From Microbacterium sp. APC 3901 (lineage in GTDB: Bacteria > Actinomycetota > Actinomycetes > Actinomycetales > Microbacteriaceae), in contig NZ_JASDCU010000002.1 of NCBI RefSeq assembly GCF_030407765.1, positions 1 to 64,000 on the forward strand: a stretch of DNA of 64,000 nt. The letters run 5' to 3'. The notes below the pieces were generated by a model that saw only the letters and a list, made by a program, of their open reading frames with translations, ran no database searches and was not told where the DNA came from. This document shows, one piece after another, positions 8,108-16,632 of the stretch. Numbering within the stretch: position 1 is the first letter of the stretch; the number at the start of each line of letters is the position of its first letter. The translations under genes and the position numbers were made by a program.

Positions 8108-9549
8108 GCCTGCGCCTTGCGTCCGGGGCCCGACACGACCTGGGTCACGGCGACGGACTTGAGACCCTCGACGCCGAACTCCAGGCCGTAGCCCGAGCTC
8201 TTGACACCGCCGAACGGCACCATCGGATGCAGCCCGCCGTGAGAGTTGATCCACACCGTGCCCGACTCCATGCGCGTCGCCGCCTCGCGCGCGGCCTCGG
8301 GGTCGCTCGACCAGACCGATGCGCCGAGACCGACATCCACCGCGTTGGCGAGGGCGAACGCCTCGTCGACGTCGCTGTACCTGATCACCGGGAGTGCGGG
8401 TCCGAACTGCTCCTCCTGCACGAGCGCCGCGTCGTTGTCGATGTCGGCGACGATCGTGGGCCGGTAGAACAGCTCCCCGAGTTCGGACGCCGCCTCGCCG
8501 CCTGTGACGACTCGAGCGCCGCGGCCTCGCGCCTCTTCGACCAGCCGCGACACGATGTCGAACTGGGCGCGATTCTGCAGCGGGCCGAGCACGTTGTCCT
8601 CATCGAGCCCGTTGCCCATCGGCACGGAGGCCGCGATCTCGGCGAGCGCGTCGACGACTTCTTCGTACACGGAGTCGTGCACGTAGAGGCGCTTCATGGC
8701 GGCGCACGTCTGACCGGTGTTGATGAACGCACCCCAGAAGAGGTCCTGCGCGATCGACGACACCTCGGTGCCCGGCAGCACGATGCCGGCATCGTTGCCG
8801 CCGAGTTCGAGGGTGAGGCGCGCGAGGTTGCCGGCCGAGCTCTCGATGATGCGGCGCCCGGTGGCCGTCGATCCGGTGAACATGATCTTGTCGATGTCGG
8901 GGTGCGAGGCGAGGCGCGCGCCGACCTCGCGGTCGCCCGAGACGCCGATCAGCACGTCGGCCGGCAGCACGTCGTTCATCACGGCCAGCATCGCGAGCAC
9001 GCTCAGGGGCGTGTACTCGCTGGGCTTCACGACGACCGTGTTGCCCATCCGCAGCGACGGACCGATCTGCCAGACGGTGATCATGAGCGGCCAGTTCCAC
9101 GGACCGATCGCGCCCACCACCCCGGCCGCCTTGTAGACGAGCTCCGCGTGCAGCGTCTCGTCGTCGACGAGCACCTGCGACTCGATCGGGATCGCGGCGT
9201 TGGTGCGCAGCCACGCCGAGCACGCGCCGAGCTCGAAACGCGCGTTGGGGCCGTTCAGCGGCTTGCCCTGTTCGCGCGACAGCAGGTGCGCGAGCGCCTC
9301 GGCGTTCGCGTCGATCGCGTCAGCAGCTGCGATCAGCAGCTCGCTGCGCCTCGCGTGCCCGAGGGACTCCCAGCCGGGCTGCGCGGCCCGCGCCCGCGCG
9401 ATCGCGTCGTCGAGGTCCTCGACCGAATGCTCGGGAGCCCGACCGATCACGTCCCGCGTGGCGGCATCGGGGATGTCTCGTCCAGCGCCCTCCGGCGCCT
9501 GGATTCGGTCGAGCAGCGCAGTGGCTGCGGATGCGGCGGATTCGGACAT
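8104..9549 (-). CDS. NAD(P)-dependent aldehyde dehydrogenase
   Basis: A 481-residue class-3-type ALDH fold. IGPWNWPLMITVW is near residue 148, TVVVKPSEYTPLS near 171, and the NAD loop FTGSTATGRRI near 224. The catalytic general base is Glu248 in TLELGG and the nucleophile is Cys282 in NTGQTCAAMKR; the C-terminus contains MVPFGGVKSSG. All key residues are present. GAAGGAGAG precedes ATG 9549 at good spacing. The stop overlaps the GMC oxidoreductase start by four bases, so the two are co-translated. It probably oxidises the aldehyde made by that oxidoreductase. Betaine-aldehyde-type or aromatic-aldehyde activity are candidates that sequence alone cannot separate. Confidence 0.88.
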   Translation of the reverse strand: MSESAASAATALLDRIQAPEGAGRDIPDAATRDVIGRAPEHSVEDLDDAIARARAAQPGWESLGHARRSELLIAAADAIDANAEALAHLLSREQGKPLNGPNARFELGACSAWLRTNAAIPIESQVLVDDETLHAELVYKAAGVVGAIGPWNWPLMITVWQIGPSLRMGNTVVVKPSEYTPLSVLAMLAVMNDVLPADVLIGVSGDREVGARLASHPDIDKIMFTGSTATGRRIIESSAGNLARLTLELGGNDAGIVLPGTEVSSIAQDLFWGAFINTGQTCAAMKRLYVHDSVYEEVVDALAEIAASVPMGNGLDEDNVLGPLQNRAQFDIVSRLVEEARGRGARVVTGGEAASELGELFYRPTIVADIDNDAALVQEEQFGPALPVIRYSDVDEAFALANAVDVGLGASVWSSDPEAAREAATRMESGTVWINSHGGLHPMVPFGGVKSSGYGLEFGVEGLKSVAVTQVVSGPGRKAQA

Positions 9550-9708
9550 CGGGACTCTCCTTCGAGCGGGACGCGTGCCAAGGGTCTGGCGGTCGTCTCA
9601 TTGTCGAACGCCGGGGCGCGGCGCACTTGTCGAGGAGTGCGCCGCAGATGTCCGAGTGCGAAGGGATGCTCAGCACCCACTCGCTCGGACGCGTGATCAG
9701 ACGCGCGA

Positions 9709-10146
9709 TCAGACGAGCGCGAAGTCTTCGAAGATGAGAGTGGTGCGGGTGGAGCGGATCGATGGGATCGCTTGGATGTCCTCCAGCACGATGCGACGGA
9801 GGTCGCGTGCGTCGCTCGCTCGGACGAGCAGGATGACGTCGAAGTCACCGCCGACGAGCGCCATGTGCTCGATCTCGGGGATGGAGCGGAGCCGGGCGCT
9901 GACCTCCTGCCACGTGGCCTGCTCGATCGCGAGGGTGACGTAGGCGCTCGCGTGATGACCGAGCAGCACCGGGTCGGTGCGCACGGTGTATCCGGTGATG
10001 ATGCCCGAATCCGTGAGGCGTTTGATCCGCGCATGGGCGCCCGCCCTCGAGATGTGCACGGCCTCCGCGATGGCCGTCATGGACGCGCGCGCATCGGCTC
10101 TCAGCTCCGCGAGAATCGCGTGGTCGGTCTCATCGAGCGTGATCAT
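9709..10146 (-). CDS. Lrp/AsnC family transcriptional regulator
   Basis: A 145-residue feast/famine regulator. An N-terminal winged helix-turn-helix (LDETDHAILAELRADARASMTAIAEAVHISRAGAHARIKRL) is followed by a RAM ligand domain containing VGGDFDVILLV. AAGGAG lies seven bases before ATG 10146. The gene is divergent from the 2-oxoacid dehydrogenase operon across a short gap holding a long imperfect inverted repeat. Lrp-type regulators (BkdR) commonly control branched-chain keto-acid dehydrogenase genes in response to branched-chain amino acids. By position this protein probably regulates that operon and itself. Confidence 0.85.
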   Translation of the reverse strand: MITLDETDHAILAELRADARASMTAIAEAVHISRAGAHARIKRLTDSGIITGYTVRTDPVLLGHHASAYVTLAIEQATWQEVSARLRSIPEIEHMALVGGDFDVILLVRASDARDLRRIVLEDIQAIPSIRSTRTTLIFEDFALV

Positions 10147-10201
10147 GGAACTCCTTCGTCCGTGCCTGAATTCTGACACTTCGCAGCGCAGGAGGACAAC
10201 C

Positions 10202-10248
10202 GGGCAGCAATCGTCCACGATGTGTCAAATGTTCTTGGACGACTGCCC
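10202..10248. promoter_or_regulatory. Long imperfect inverted repeat (candidate AsnC operator or leader hairpin)
   Basis: GGGCAG-CAA-TCGTCCA (10202-10217) pairs with TGGACGA-CTGCCC (10236-10248), giving 13 pairs interrupted by a three-base bulge, around an 18-base centre that contains GTGTCAAA. It lies between the AsnC start and the E1alpha start, so it is well placed to bind the divergent regulator or to fold in the E1alpha leader. Confidence 0.6.
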
Positions 10249-10296
10249 GCGGCGGCGCATGCTGTCCTCATCAGGTTCGGCAAGGAGGGCGAACGG

Positions 10297-11397
10297 ATGC
10301 AACACACAGATCTGCTCCCACGCGACGCGGCGGTCCAGCTCATCGACCCCGACGGCAGAATCGTCGACGACGAGCGCTATGCTCTCCCGCGATCCGAGGC
10401 CCTGCTCGCCGCCTATCGCGGTCTCGTCGAGGGACGGCGAATCAACGATCAGGCCAGCGCTCTCGTTCGGCAGGGCCGCCTCGCGGTCTACCCGTCGTCG
10501 CACGGCCAGGAGGCGTGTCAGATCGGCGCCGCACTCGCTCTCGCCGATGACGACTGGCTCTTCCCGACATATCGCGACTCGGTGGCGGTCATCGCTCGTG
10601 GCGTCGCGCCGGCTGAGGCGATGGTGCTGCTCAAGGGCGACTGGCACTCGGGGTACGACGTTCGAGCGCACCGCGTCGCCCCGCAGGCCACTCCCCTCGC
10701 CACGCAGCTGCTGCATGCGGTCGGCTTCGCGTATGCCGCCAAGAGGCGCGGAGAGACCACCGTCGTCGTGGCCCTGTGCGGAGACGGCGCGACCAGCGAG
10801 GGCGACTTCCACGAGGCCATGAACTTCGCCGCCGTCTTCCACGTGCCCGTCGTGTTCTTCGTGCAGAACAACGAGTTCGCCATCTCGGTGCCGCTCAGTC
10901 GGCAGACGGCGGCACCCTCCCTCGCCCACAAGGCCATCGGCTATGGGATGCCCGGGCAGCGTGTCGACGGCAACGACGTCGCCGCCGTGCTGGCGGTGCT
11001 GGGCGACGCGGTCGATCGGGCGCGCGCCGGCGGCGGACCGACGCTCGTCGAGGCGCACACCTACCGGATGCAGGCGCACACGAACGCCGACGACGACACC
11101 CGCTATCGCGAGCGGGCCGAGGTGCAGGCGTGGGTCGCCCGCGATCCGCTGGCGCGCCTGCGTGCCCATCTCACGAGCGTGGGCGCACTCACGGAAGAGC
11201 TCGAGACCGAGTACGCCGACGGGGCGGAGCAGACGGCGGCGGCGATGCGGGAGGCCCTCAACACGGATGCCGACATCGACCCCGAGGACCTCTTCCGATT
11301 CGTCACAGGGTCCCGCTCACCGCAGCGCGAAGAGCAGTGGCGGATGCTGAGCGGCGAGATCGAACGAGCCCGCGAAACAGCCGGAGGTGCACGATGA
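10297..11397 (+). CDS. bkdA: 2-oxoacid dehydrogenase E1 component, alpha subunit (branched-chain/pyruvate type)
   Basis: A 366-residue thiamine-diphosphate-dependent E1 alpha chain. The ThDP motif is CGDGATSEGDFHEAMN...VQNN near residues 165-195 (GDG to NN). YPSSHGQEACQIG near residue 65 and the phosphorylation-loop-like region RYRERAEVQAW are family features. ATG 10297 follows AAGGAGGGC, nine bases away; an in-frame ATG 75 bases upstream lacks such a site. E1alpha and E1beta together decarboxylate a 2-oxoacid and transfer the acyl group to the lipoyl arm of E2. The two-chain E1 and the divergent Lrp-type regulator favour a branched-chain keto-acid complex over pyruvate, though the specificity is inferred. 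Confidence 0.75.
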   Translation: MQHTDLLPRDAAVQLIDPDGRIVDDERYALPRSEALLAAYRGLVEGRRINDQASALVRQGRLAVYPSSHGQEACQIGAALALADDDWLFPTYRDSVAVIARGVAPAEAMVLLKGDWHSGYDVRAHRVAPQATPLATQLLHAVGFAYAAKRRGETTVVVALCGDGATSEGDFHEAMNFAAVFHVPVVFFVQNNEFAISVPLSRQTAAPSLAHKAIGYGMPGQRVDGNDVAAVLAVLGDAVDRARAGGGPTLVEAHTYRMQAHTNADDDTRYRERAEVQAWVARDPLARLRAHLTSVGALTEELETEYADGAEQTAAAMREALNTDADIDPEDLFRFVTGSRSPQREEQWRMLSGEIERARETAGGAR

Positions 11398-12422
11398 CCA
11401 TCGCCCACGACGACGTCCGCGTCGACATGCGCACCGCGTCCGTCTCGACCATGAGCATGGCCGCCGCTCTGAATCTCGCCCTCGCGGACGCGATCGAGGA
11501 CGATGCCGAGGTCGTGGTGTTCGGCGAAGACGTCGGCGCACTCGGCGGTGTGTTCCGGATCACCGACGGCCTCACGGCACGGTTCGGTGAGGACCGCTGC
11601 TTCGACACTCCGCTCGCAGAATCCGGCATCGTCGGCACAGCCGTGGGCATGGCGATGAACGGCATGAGGCCCGTCGTCGAGCTGCAGTTCGACGCCTTCG
11701 CGCTGCCGGCGTTCGAGCAGATCGTCAGTCACGTCGCGAAGCTCGGCAACCGCACGCGCGGAGGGGTGCGGATGCCGCTGGTGATCCGCATCCCGTTCGG
11801 CGGCGGCGTCGGCGGCGTCGAGCACCACTGCGACTCGTCCGAGGCGTACTACGCCCACACCCCCGGCCTCACGGTCGTGAGTCCGTCGACCCCGCAGGAC
11901 GCGTACTCGATGCTCCGCGCGGCGATCACCTCGCCCGACCCGGTGATCTTCCTCGAACCCAAGAAGCTGTATTGGACGAAGGGCGAGGTCGACACCTCGG
12001 TGATCGCCGACATCGGTACGGCCCGGATCGCGCGCGAGGGCACCGACATCACTCTGATCGCCTACGGCGCCTCGGTGCCGCTCGCTCTGGAAGCCGCCGA
12101 CGTCGCGGCATCCGAGGGGCGCAGTGTGCAGGTCATCGACATCCGCTCGCTGTCTCCGTTCGACGACGAGACGGTGACCGCCGCCGTGCGTTCGACCGGC
12201 CGCGCAGTCGTGATCGCCGAAGCCCCTGGTTTCGCCAGCGTGGCATCCGAGATCCAGGCGCGAGTCTTCGAGCGCTGCTTCGAGTATCTGGAGGCTCCCG
12301 TGCGGCGGGTCACCGGATTCGACACCCCGTATGCGCCTCCCAAGCTCGAGCACTGGTATCTGCCCGATGTCGACCGCGTCCTCGACGCGATCGACTCGCT
12401 GCACTGGGAGGACGAGTCATGA
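11394..12422 (+). CDS. bkdB: 2-oxoacid dehydrogenase E1 component, beta subunit
   Basis: A 342-residue transketolase-like E1 beta chain. It begins with MSMAAALNLALADAIEDDAEVVVFGEDVGALGGVF and carries PLAESGIVGTAVGMAMNGMRPVVELQF, the ThDP-contacting Glu region and subunit interface of the family. HHCDSSEAYYAHTPGLTVV and EPKKLYW follow in the expected order, so the protein is complete. ATG overlaps the alpha-subunit stop by four bases (ATGA), indicating translational coupling and equal synthesis. It forms the alpha2beta2 decarboxylase with the preceding gene product in the cytosol. Confidence 0.82.
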   Translation: MTIAHDDVRVDMRTASVSTMSMAAALNLALADAIEDDAEVVVFGEDVGALGGVFRITDGLTARFGEDRCFDTPLAESGIVGTAVGMAMNGMRPVVELQFDAFALPAFEQIVSHVAKLGNRTRGGVRMPLVIRIPFGGGVGGVEHHCDSSEAYYAHTPGLTVVSPSTPQDAYSMLRAAITSPDPVIFLEPKKLYWTKGEVDTSVIADIGTARIAREGTDITLIAYGASVPLALEAADVAASEGRSVQVIDIRSLSPFDDETVTAAVRSTGRAVVIAEAPGFASVASEIQARVFERCFEYLEAPVRRVTGFDTPYAPPKLEHWYLPDVDRVLDAIDSLHWEDES

Positions 12423-13777
12423 CCGCCCTGACCGGCCGCGTGTTCCGCCTTCCCGATCTCGGCGAGGGGCTGACCGAAGCAGGACTCGTGCAGTGGCTCG
12501 TCTCCGTCGGCGACACCATCGTCACCGATCAGGCGATCGCCGAAGTCGAGACCGCCAAGAGCATCGTCGAGCTGCCCTCCCCGTTCGCGGGCGTCGTGTC
12601 GGCTCTGCACGGTACGCCCGGCGAGACGATCGACGTCGGCGCGCCGGTGCTCGAGGTCGCCGATGCGGCGAGCTCCGCACCCGCGTCGGAGGCGGACGGA
12701 TCGGACAGATCGGATGCCGCAGAGCACGAGGCCTACCGAGAAGAGGAGCGAGCGGGGTCGGGCAACGTCCTGATCGGCTACGGCACCTCGGAGAGAGCGA
12801 CGACGGGCCGTCGCCGTCGGAGAGCGGCGCCGGTCTCGTCGGTGCCAGTCTCGTCGGCGCCGGTCTCTCCGGCGGAGACCGCGCCGCGACGCCCTGTGGC
12901 CGTGCGCTCACCTCTCGTCCGGCGACTGGCGCGAGACCTGGGGCTCGACGTGCACGACATCACCCCGACCGGACACGACGGCTCGATCACCCGCGCCGAC
13001 GTTCTGGCCGCGGCCGTGGACGATGCGGTCGACGGTGCAGCGGCGCAGCATCGCAGCACGACCGGGCATGACCTCGACGGCCTCGCCGTGGTCTCGCGCG
13101 AGCGCCTGTCGGCTCTGCGCCGAGCCGTGAGCGCGAAGCTCAGCCGCAGTCGCTCCGAGATCCCGGAGGCGACCGTATGGGTCGACGTCGATGCCACCGA
13201 GCTGTGGGCGTTGCGCGCCGGCATGGCTCCGGACGGCGGCAAGGCCCCCTCGCTCACCGCGCTCATCGCGCGCTTCGTGCTGCTCGCTCTCGAGGATCAC
13301 CCCGTGCTCGCCTCGCGCCTGAGCGAGGACGCATCGGAGCTGATCACGTTCGCCGGGGTCAATCTCGGCGTCGCCGCCGACACCGACCGCGGGCTCATGG
13401 TCCCCGTCATCCCCCGTGCGCACGACCTCACGGTCGAGCAGCTCGACGCCGCACTGCGCGAGCTGACGACCGCCGTGCGCGCCGGGTCGATGCCGCCGGA
13501 GCGCCTGCGCGGATCGACGTTCACCCTGAACAACTACGGCGGGCTCGGCGTCGACGGCTCAGCCGCCATCATCAATCACCCCGACGTCGCGATCCTCGGA
13601 ATCGGTCGCATCATCGAGCGTCCCTGGGTGGTCGACGGCCAGATCGTGCCCCGCCGCATCGCACAGCTGTCCCTCGTGTTCGATCACCGGGTCTGCGACG
13701 GCGGCTACGCCGCGAGTTTCCTGCGCCGTGTGACGGAGCTCATCGAGCATCCGCTGCGTGCGTTCGGGAGGGTGTGA
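12419..13777 (+). CDS. bkdC: 2-oxoacid dehydrogenase E2 component (dihydrolipoyl acyltransferase)
   Basis: A 452-residue E2 chain with one lipoyl domain (residues about 5-80), whose lipoylated lysine is Lys47 in VETAKSIVEL. A flexible Ala/Ser/Arg linker leads to a peripheral-subunit-binding domain near residues 165-200 (RSPLVRRLARDLGLDV). The catalytic acyltransferase domain ends in FDHRVCDGG, with His423 and the downstream Asp of the HxxxDG motif. The start overlaps the E1beta stop by four bases. No E3 (dihydrolipoamide dehydrogenase) gene follows, so the complex must use one encoded elsewhere. Confidence 0.85.
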   Translation: MTALTGRVFRLPDLGEGLTEAGLVQWLVSVGDTIVTDQAIAEVETAKSIVELPSPFAGVVSALHGTPGETIDVGAPVLEVADAASSAPASEADGSDRSDAAEHEAYREEERAGSGNVLIGYGTSERATTGRRRRRAAPVSSVPVSSAPVSPAETAPRRPVAVRSPLVRRLARDLGLDVHDITPTGHDGSITRADVLAAAVDDAVDGAAAQHRSTTGHDLDGLAVVSRERLSALRRAVSAKLSRSRSEIPEATVWVDVDATELWALRAGMAPDGGKAPSLTALIARFVLLALEDHPVLASRLSEDASELITFAGVNLGVAADTDRGLMVPVIPRAHDLTVEQLDAALRELTTAVRAGSMPPERLRGSTFTLNNYGGLGVDGSAAIINHPDVAILGIGRIIERPWVVDGQIVPRRIAQLSLVFDHRVCDGGYAASFLRRVTELIEHPLRAFGRV

Positions 13778-13820
13778 GGGCCGCTCGCTTCGGAATTCCG
13801 TGCTCCATCGGACGCAGTGC

Positions 13821-13879
13821 TTGGGCCACGCGACCGCGTGCGCTACTCTCGACAATTACTGACCGATCATTCGGTAAGT
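13821..13879 (+). promoter_or_regulatory. Promoter with PaaR-type operator upstream of the MHS transporter
   Basis: TTGGGC (13821-13826), a 17-base spacer and TACTCT (13844-13849) form a plausible -35/-10 pair with a start near 13856. Just downstream, 13858-13879 reads ACTGACCG-ATCATT-CGGTAAGT. This matches the 22-bp PaaR consensus known from Corynebacterium (ACTNACCG-N2-CG-N2-CGGTNAGT) at all but one defined position. An operator directly after the start site would repress this gene. Confidence 0.65.
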
Positions 13880-13933
13880 GCTTCAGGGTGACACTGCGTC
13901 GCTCTTACCCCACCGCAGAACAATGGAGTTCGC

Positions 13934-15253
13934 ATGACGTCAACAGTCTCCGCACGCACCTCGAGAACGAGAATGCCCAACGAGGAGCGCCGGGTCCTCG
14001 CCGGCACCCTCGTCGGCACCTCGATCGAGTGGTACGACTTCTTCATCTACGCGCAGGCCGCCGGTCTCGTGCTCGCCCCGCTCTTCCTGGCTCCGATCGC
14101 CCAGGAGAATCCGGGATTCGCACAGATCCTGTCCTTCGCCACCATCGGCATCTCCTTCCTCTTCCGCCCACTCGGGGCGATCATCGCCGGCCACCTCGGC
14201 GACAAGCTGGGCCGCAAGAAGATGCTGGTCTTCACCCTCGTCATGATGGGCCTCTCGACAGCGCTGATCGGCGTGCTTCCGACGTATGCGGCGATCGGCG
14301 TCGCCGCTCCGATCCTGCTCATCGTGCTCCGCATCCTGCAGGGGTTCTCCGCCGGCGGCGAGTGGGGCGGGGCGGCACTGATGGCCGTCGAGCACGCTCC
14401 GACGGGCCGGCGAGGACTCTTCGGCGCCTTCCCGCAGATCGGCGTTCCGATCGGCATGATCCTCGCGACAGCGACGCTCTGGGTGCTGACGAGCTCGATG
14501 TCGCCCGAAGCGTTCCTCGCCTGGGGATGGCGCATCCCGTTCCTGATGTCGATCGTGCTGATCGCCGTCGGCTACGTGATCAGGCGCGCGGTCGACGAGA
14601 GCCCCGTCTTCGAGGATCTCCGCCGTCGTCGGCAGGAGGCCTCGGCACCGCTGGGTCGCCTGTTCCGCAAGAACACCAAGCAGGTCGTGCTCACCGCACT
14701 CATCTTCATCGGAAACAACGCCGCCGGCTACCTGCTCATCGCGTTCTTCGCCACGTACGCCGTCACGGCCCTCGGCATGGAGCGCCCTCCTGTGCTGCTG
14801 GCCACGACGCTCGCATCCTTCGGGTGGCTCATCTTCACGCTCTGGGGCGGTCACCTGTCCGATCGGCTCGGGCGGGTACGCACGTTCCAGATCGGCTACA
14901 TCGCCCTCGCGCTCTGGGCGGTTCCGATGTGGTTCCTGATCGATACGGCGAACATCTTCTGGTACTTCGTGGCGCTGTTCGTCATGACGTTCGCGCTCGG
15001 GCTCTCCTACGGTCCGCAGGCGGCCCTCTACGCCGAGATGTTCCCCGCGAACGTCCGGTACTCGGGCGTCTCGATCGGGTATGCGCTGGGCGCCATCCTC
15101 GGCGGAGCCTTCGCGCCGATGATCGCCGAGACGTTGCTCAATCAGTTCCAGGCGGCCTGGACGATCGGCATCTACATCGCCGTCGCGGCAGTGATCTCGC
15201 TCATCGCAGTGTCGATGGTCAAAGAGACGAAGGGCGTCGACCTGCACGCCTGA
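13934..15253 (+). CDS. MHS family MFS transporter (candidate aromatic-acid importer)
   Basis: A 439-residue transporter of the metabolite:H+ symporter group, related to ShiA/ProP. The N-terminal signature is GTSIEWYDFFIYAQAAG. The loop motif GHLGDKLGRKK lies between helices 2 and 3, LRILQGFSAGGEWGGAALM in helix 4, and a second GHLSDRLGRVR after helix 8. It has twelve hydrophobic segments. TGGAG precedes ATG 13934. It is monocistronic, bounded by the E2 gene and a strong terminator. The PaaR-type box in its promoter suggests that it imports phenylacetate or a related aromatic acid; this rests on the box, not on residues in the protein. Confidence 0.8.
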   Translation: MTSTVSARTSRTRMPNEERRVLAGTLVGTSIEWYDFFIYAQAAGLVLAPLFLAPIAQENPGFAQILSFATIGISFLFRPLGAIIAGHLGDKLGRKKMLVFTLVMMGLSTALIGVLPTYAAIGVAAPILLIVLRILQGFSAGGEWGGAALMAVEHAPTGRRGLFGAFPQIGVPIGMILATATLWVLTSSMSPEAFLAWGWRIPFLMSIVLIAVGYVIRRAVDESPVFEDLRRRRQEASAPLGRLFRKNTKQVVLTALIFIGNNAAGYLLIAFFATYAVTALGMERPPVLLATTLASFGWLIFTLWGGHLSDRLGRVRTFQIGYIALALWAVPMWFLIDTANIFWYFVALFVMTFALGLSYGPQAALYAEMFPANVRYSGVSIGYALGAILGGAFAPMIAETLLNQFQAAWTIGIYIAVAAVISLIAVSMVKETKGVDLHA

Positions 15254-15276
15254 CGGAGCCGCTGACAGGGCCAGGC

Positions 15277-15308
15277 GGCGGGTCGGTCGGTGGAACGACC
15301 GGCCCGCC
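15277..15308. terminator. Bidirectional hairpin terminator
   Basis: A 13-bp stem with one G-T pair (15277-15289 with 15296-15308, GC-rich) closes a six-base loop. It lies exactly between the convergent MHS transporter and lipoprotein genes and ends one base before the lipoprotein gene's end. It probably stops transcription from both sides. Confidence 0.75.
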
Positions 15309-15309
15309 G

Positions 15310-16605
15310 TCAGCCGAAGACGAGCGGCATGCGGGCTGTGGCGTCCTCGACCGTGATGCCGACGATCGTCGAACCCTCTTCGGCGACGTCGCGGTCGGCC
15401 TGGAAACGGAAGACCTGACCGTCGCGGTTCGTGACGGCGTAGTAGTCATCGCCCGACGACGCGACATCGACCACGGTGCCCCCGGGGTAGGCCGCCATCG
15501 CATCGGCCACAGGAGCGCCGAGGCGGATGTCGCCGCGATGCGGCATCGCGGAGCCGTCATCCACCGCCTCGTCGAGGCTGCGCTCGTTCCCCACGGTGAT
15601 CGACCGCACCGCGTCGCCCGCCTCGACGGGCTGCACCAGGATCGACCCGGCGTCGTCAGGCGCGACGAGCCTCCACGGCCCGCCGTCGTACTGCGGTTCG
15701 ACGACCTGCACATCTTCTCCGGCTGCGGCGAGAGCGGCATCGACCGAATCGCCGAGGCGCAGCGGACCGACACCGCCGACACCGATCTGCCACTCTCTCC
15801 ATACGGTTCCGGGATCACCGGAGGGGTCGGTCTCGGCGACGGGTGGATTCTCGGTGAGTTCCTCGATCAGGCCCGCCCGTGCCTCCTCGGCACGCGTCTG
15901 CAGCAGCAGCGCGGCCGCTTCGGCGTCGAAGGTGCGATCGCCGGTGAAGGGCTGCCACAGCTGCACGATCACGTTCCCGGTCGCGGCGAACGCATCGAAC
16001 GCCTGCCAGTCATAGCCGGAAGCCGTATCGTCGAGTGTTCCCGCGAAGGCCCGAACACCCTCGTTCTCGTCGAGGATCACCGCGTCGAACGTCACCGGGG
16101 ACTCCTTGACGAACTCCGCGCACTGCTCGGCTGCGTGCAACAGCTGATCCATCCTCGCCTGGGCCTGGGCCTCGTCGGCGAACTGCAGGACGAGCAGTTG
16201 ACCGAACCCGTAGTCGGGATCGGTGGGCACCTGCCACTCGATGACGCGTGCTCCGACAGTTCCCAGCGACTGCTCGGCGTAGAACGCGTCGCAGATCGCG
16301 GGGCTCGCGGCGAGACCTCCGCCGTCCGACACCTGATCGAGCACCGAGGACGTGTCCCCGACATCGGTGGCTTCGGGCACGATTCCCGCGATCTCCTCGG
16401 CGGTGAGTGCGAAGGCGCCGAGTTCGTCGCCGACGAACACGATGGGTCCGGCGTAGGGCTCCGGCGCGGGAGTGGTCTGCGATGGCGACGGCGTCGGCGA
16501 GGACGAGGCCTGGGGGGTCGGAGCGCAGGCGGTCAGCGCGACCAGAGCCCCGATGCCGATGGCTCCGAGCATCACGCGCGCCCGCTCCGTGGTGAAGATG
16601 TGCAT
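15310..16605 (-). CDS. Secreted lipoprotein of unknown function
   Basis: A 431-residue protein with a lipoprotein signal: basic start, hydrophobic run, then the lipobox LTAC, giving a lipidated cysteine near residue 27. A Ser/Pro/Thr-rich linker follows (SSSPTPSPSQTTPAPEP). The first exported half contains paired cysteines and a GDELGAFALTAEEIAGIVPEA segment that vaguely recalls PknH-type sensor domains. The second half has two short repeated modules (VGPLRLGDSVDAAL... and GDIRLGAPVADAM...). ATG 16605 is chosen for GGAGG six bases upstream; an ATG 18 bases earlier is less well placed. It lies 27 bases after the dhaM stop and may be co-transcribed with the dihydroxyacetone kinase genes, but no link in function is evident. 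Confidence 0.7.
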   Translation of the reverse strand: MHIFTTERARVMLGAIGIGALVALTACAPTPQASSSPTPSPSQTTPAPEPYAGPIVFVGDELGAFALTAEEIAGIVPEATDVGDTSSVLDQVSDGGGLAASPAICDAFYAEQSLGTVGARVIEWQVPTDPDYGFGQLLVLQFADEAQAQARMDQLLHAAEQCAEFVKESPVTFDAVILDENEGVRAFAGTLDDTASGYDWQAFDAFAATGNVIVQLWQPFTGDRTFDAEAAALLLQTRAEEARAGLIEELTENPPVAETDPSGDPGTVWREWQIGVGGVGPLRLGDSVDAALAAAGEDVQVVEPQYDGGPWRLVAPDDAGSILVQPVEAGDAVRSITVGNERSLDEAVDDGSAMPHRGDIRLGAPVADAMAAYPGGTVVDVASSGDDYYAVTNRDGQVFRFQADRDVAEEGSTIVGITVEDATARMPLVFG

Positions 16606-16632
16606 GTCTGCCTCCGCCTTCAACCTACATTC

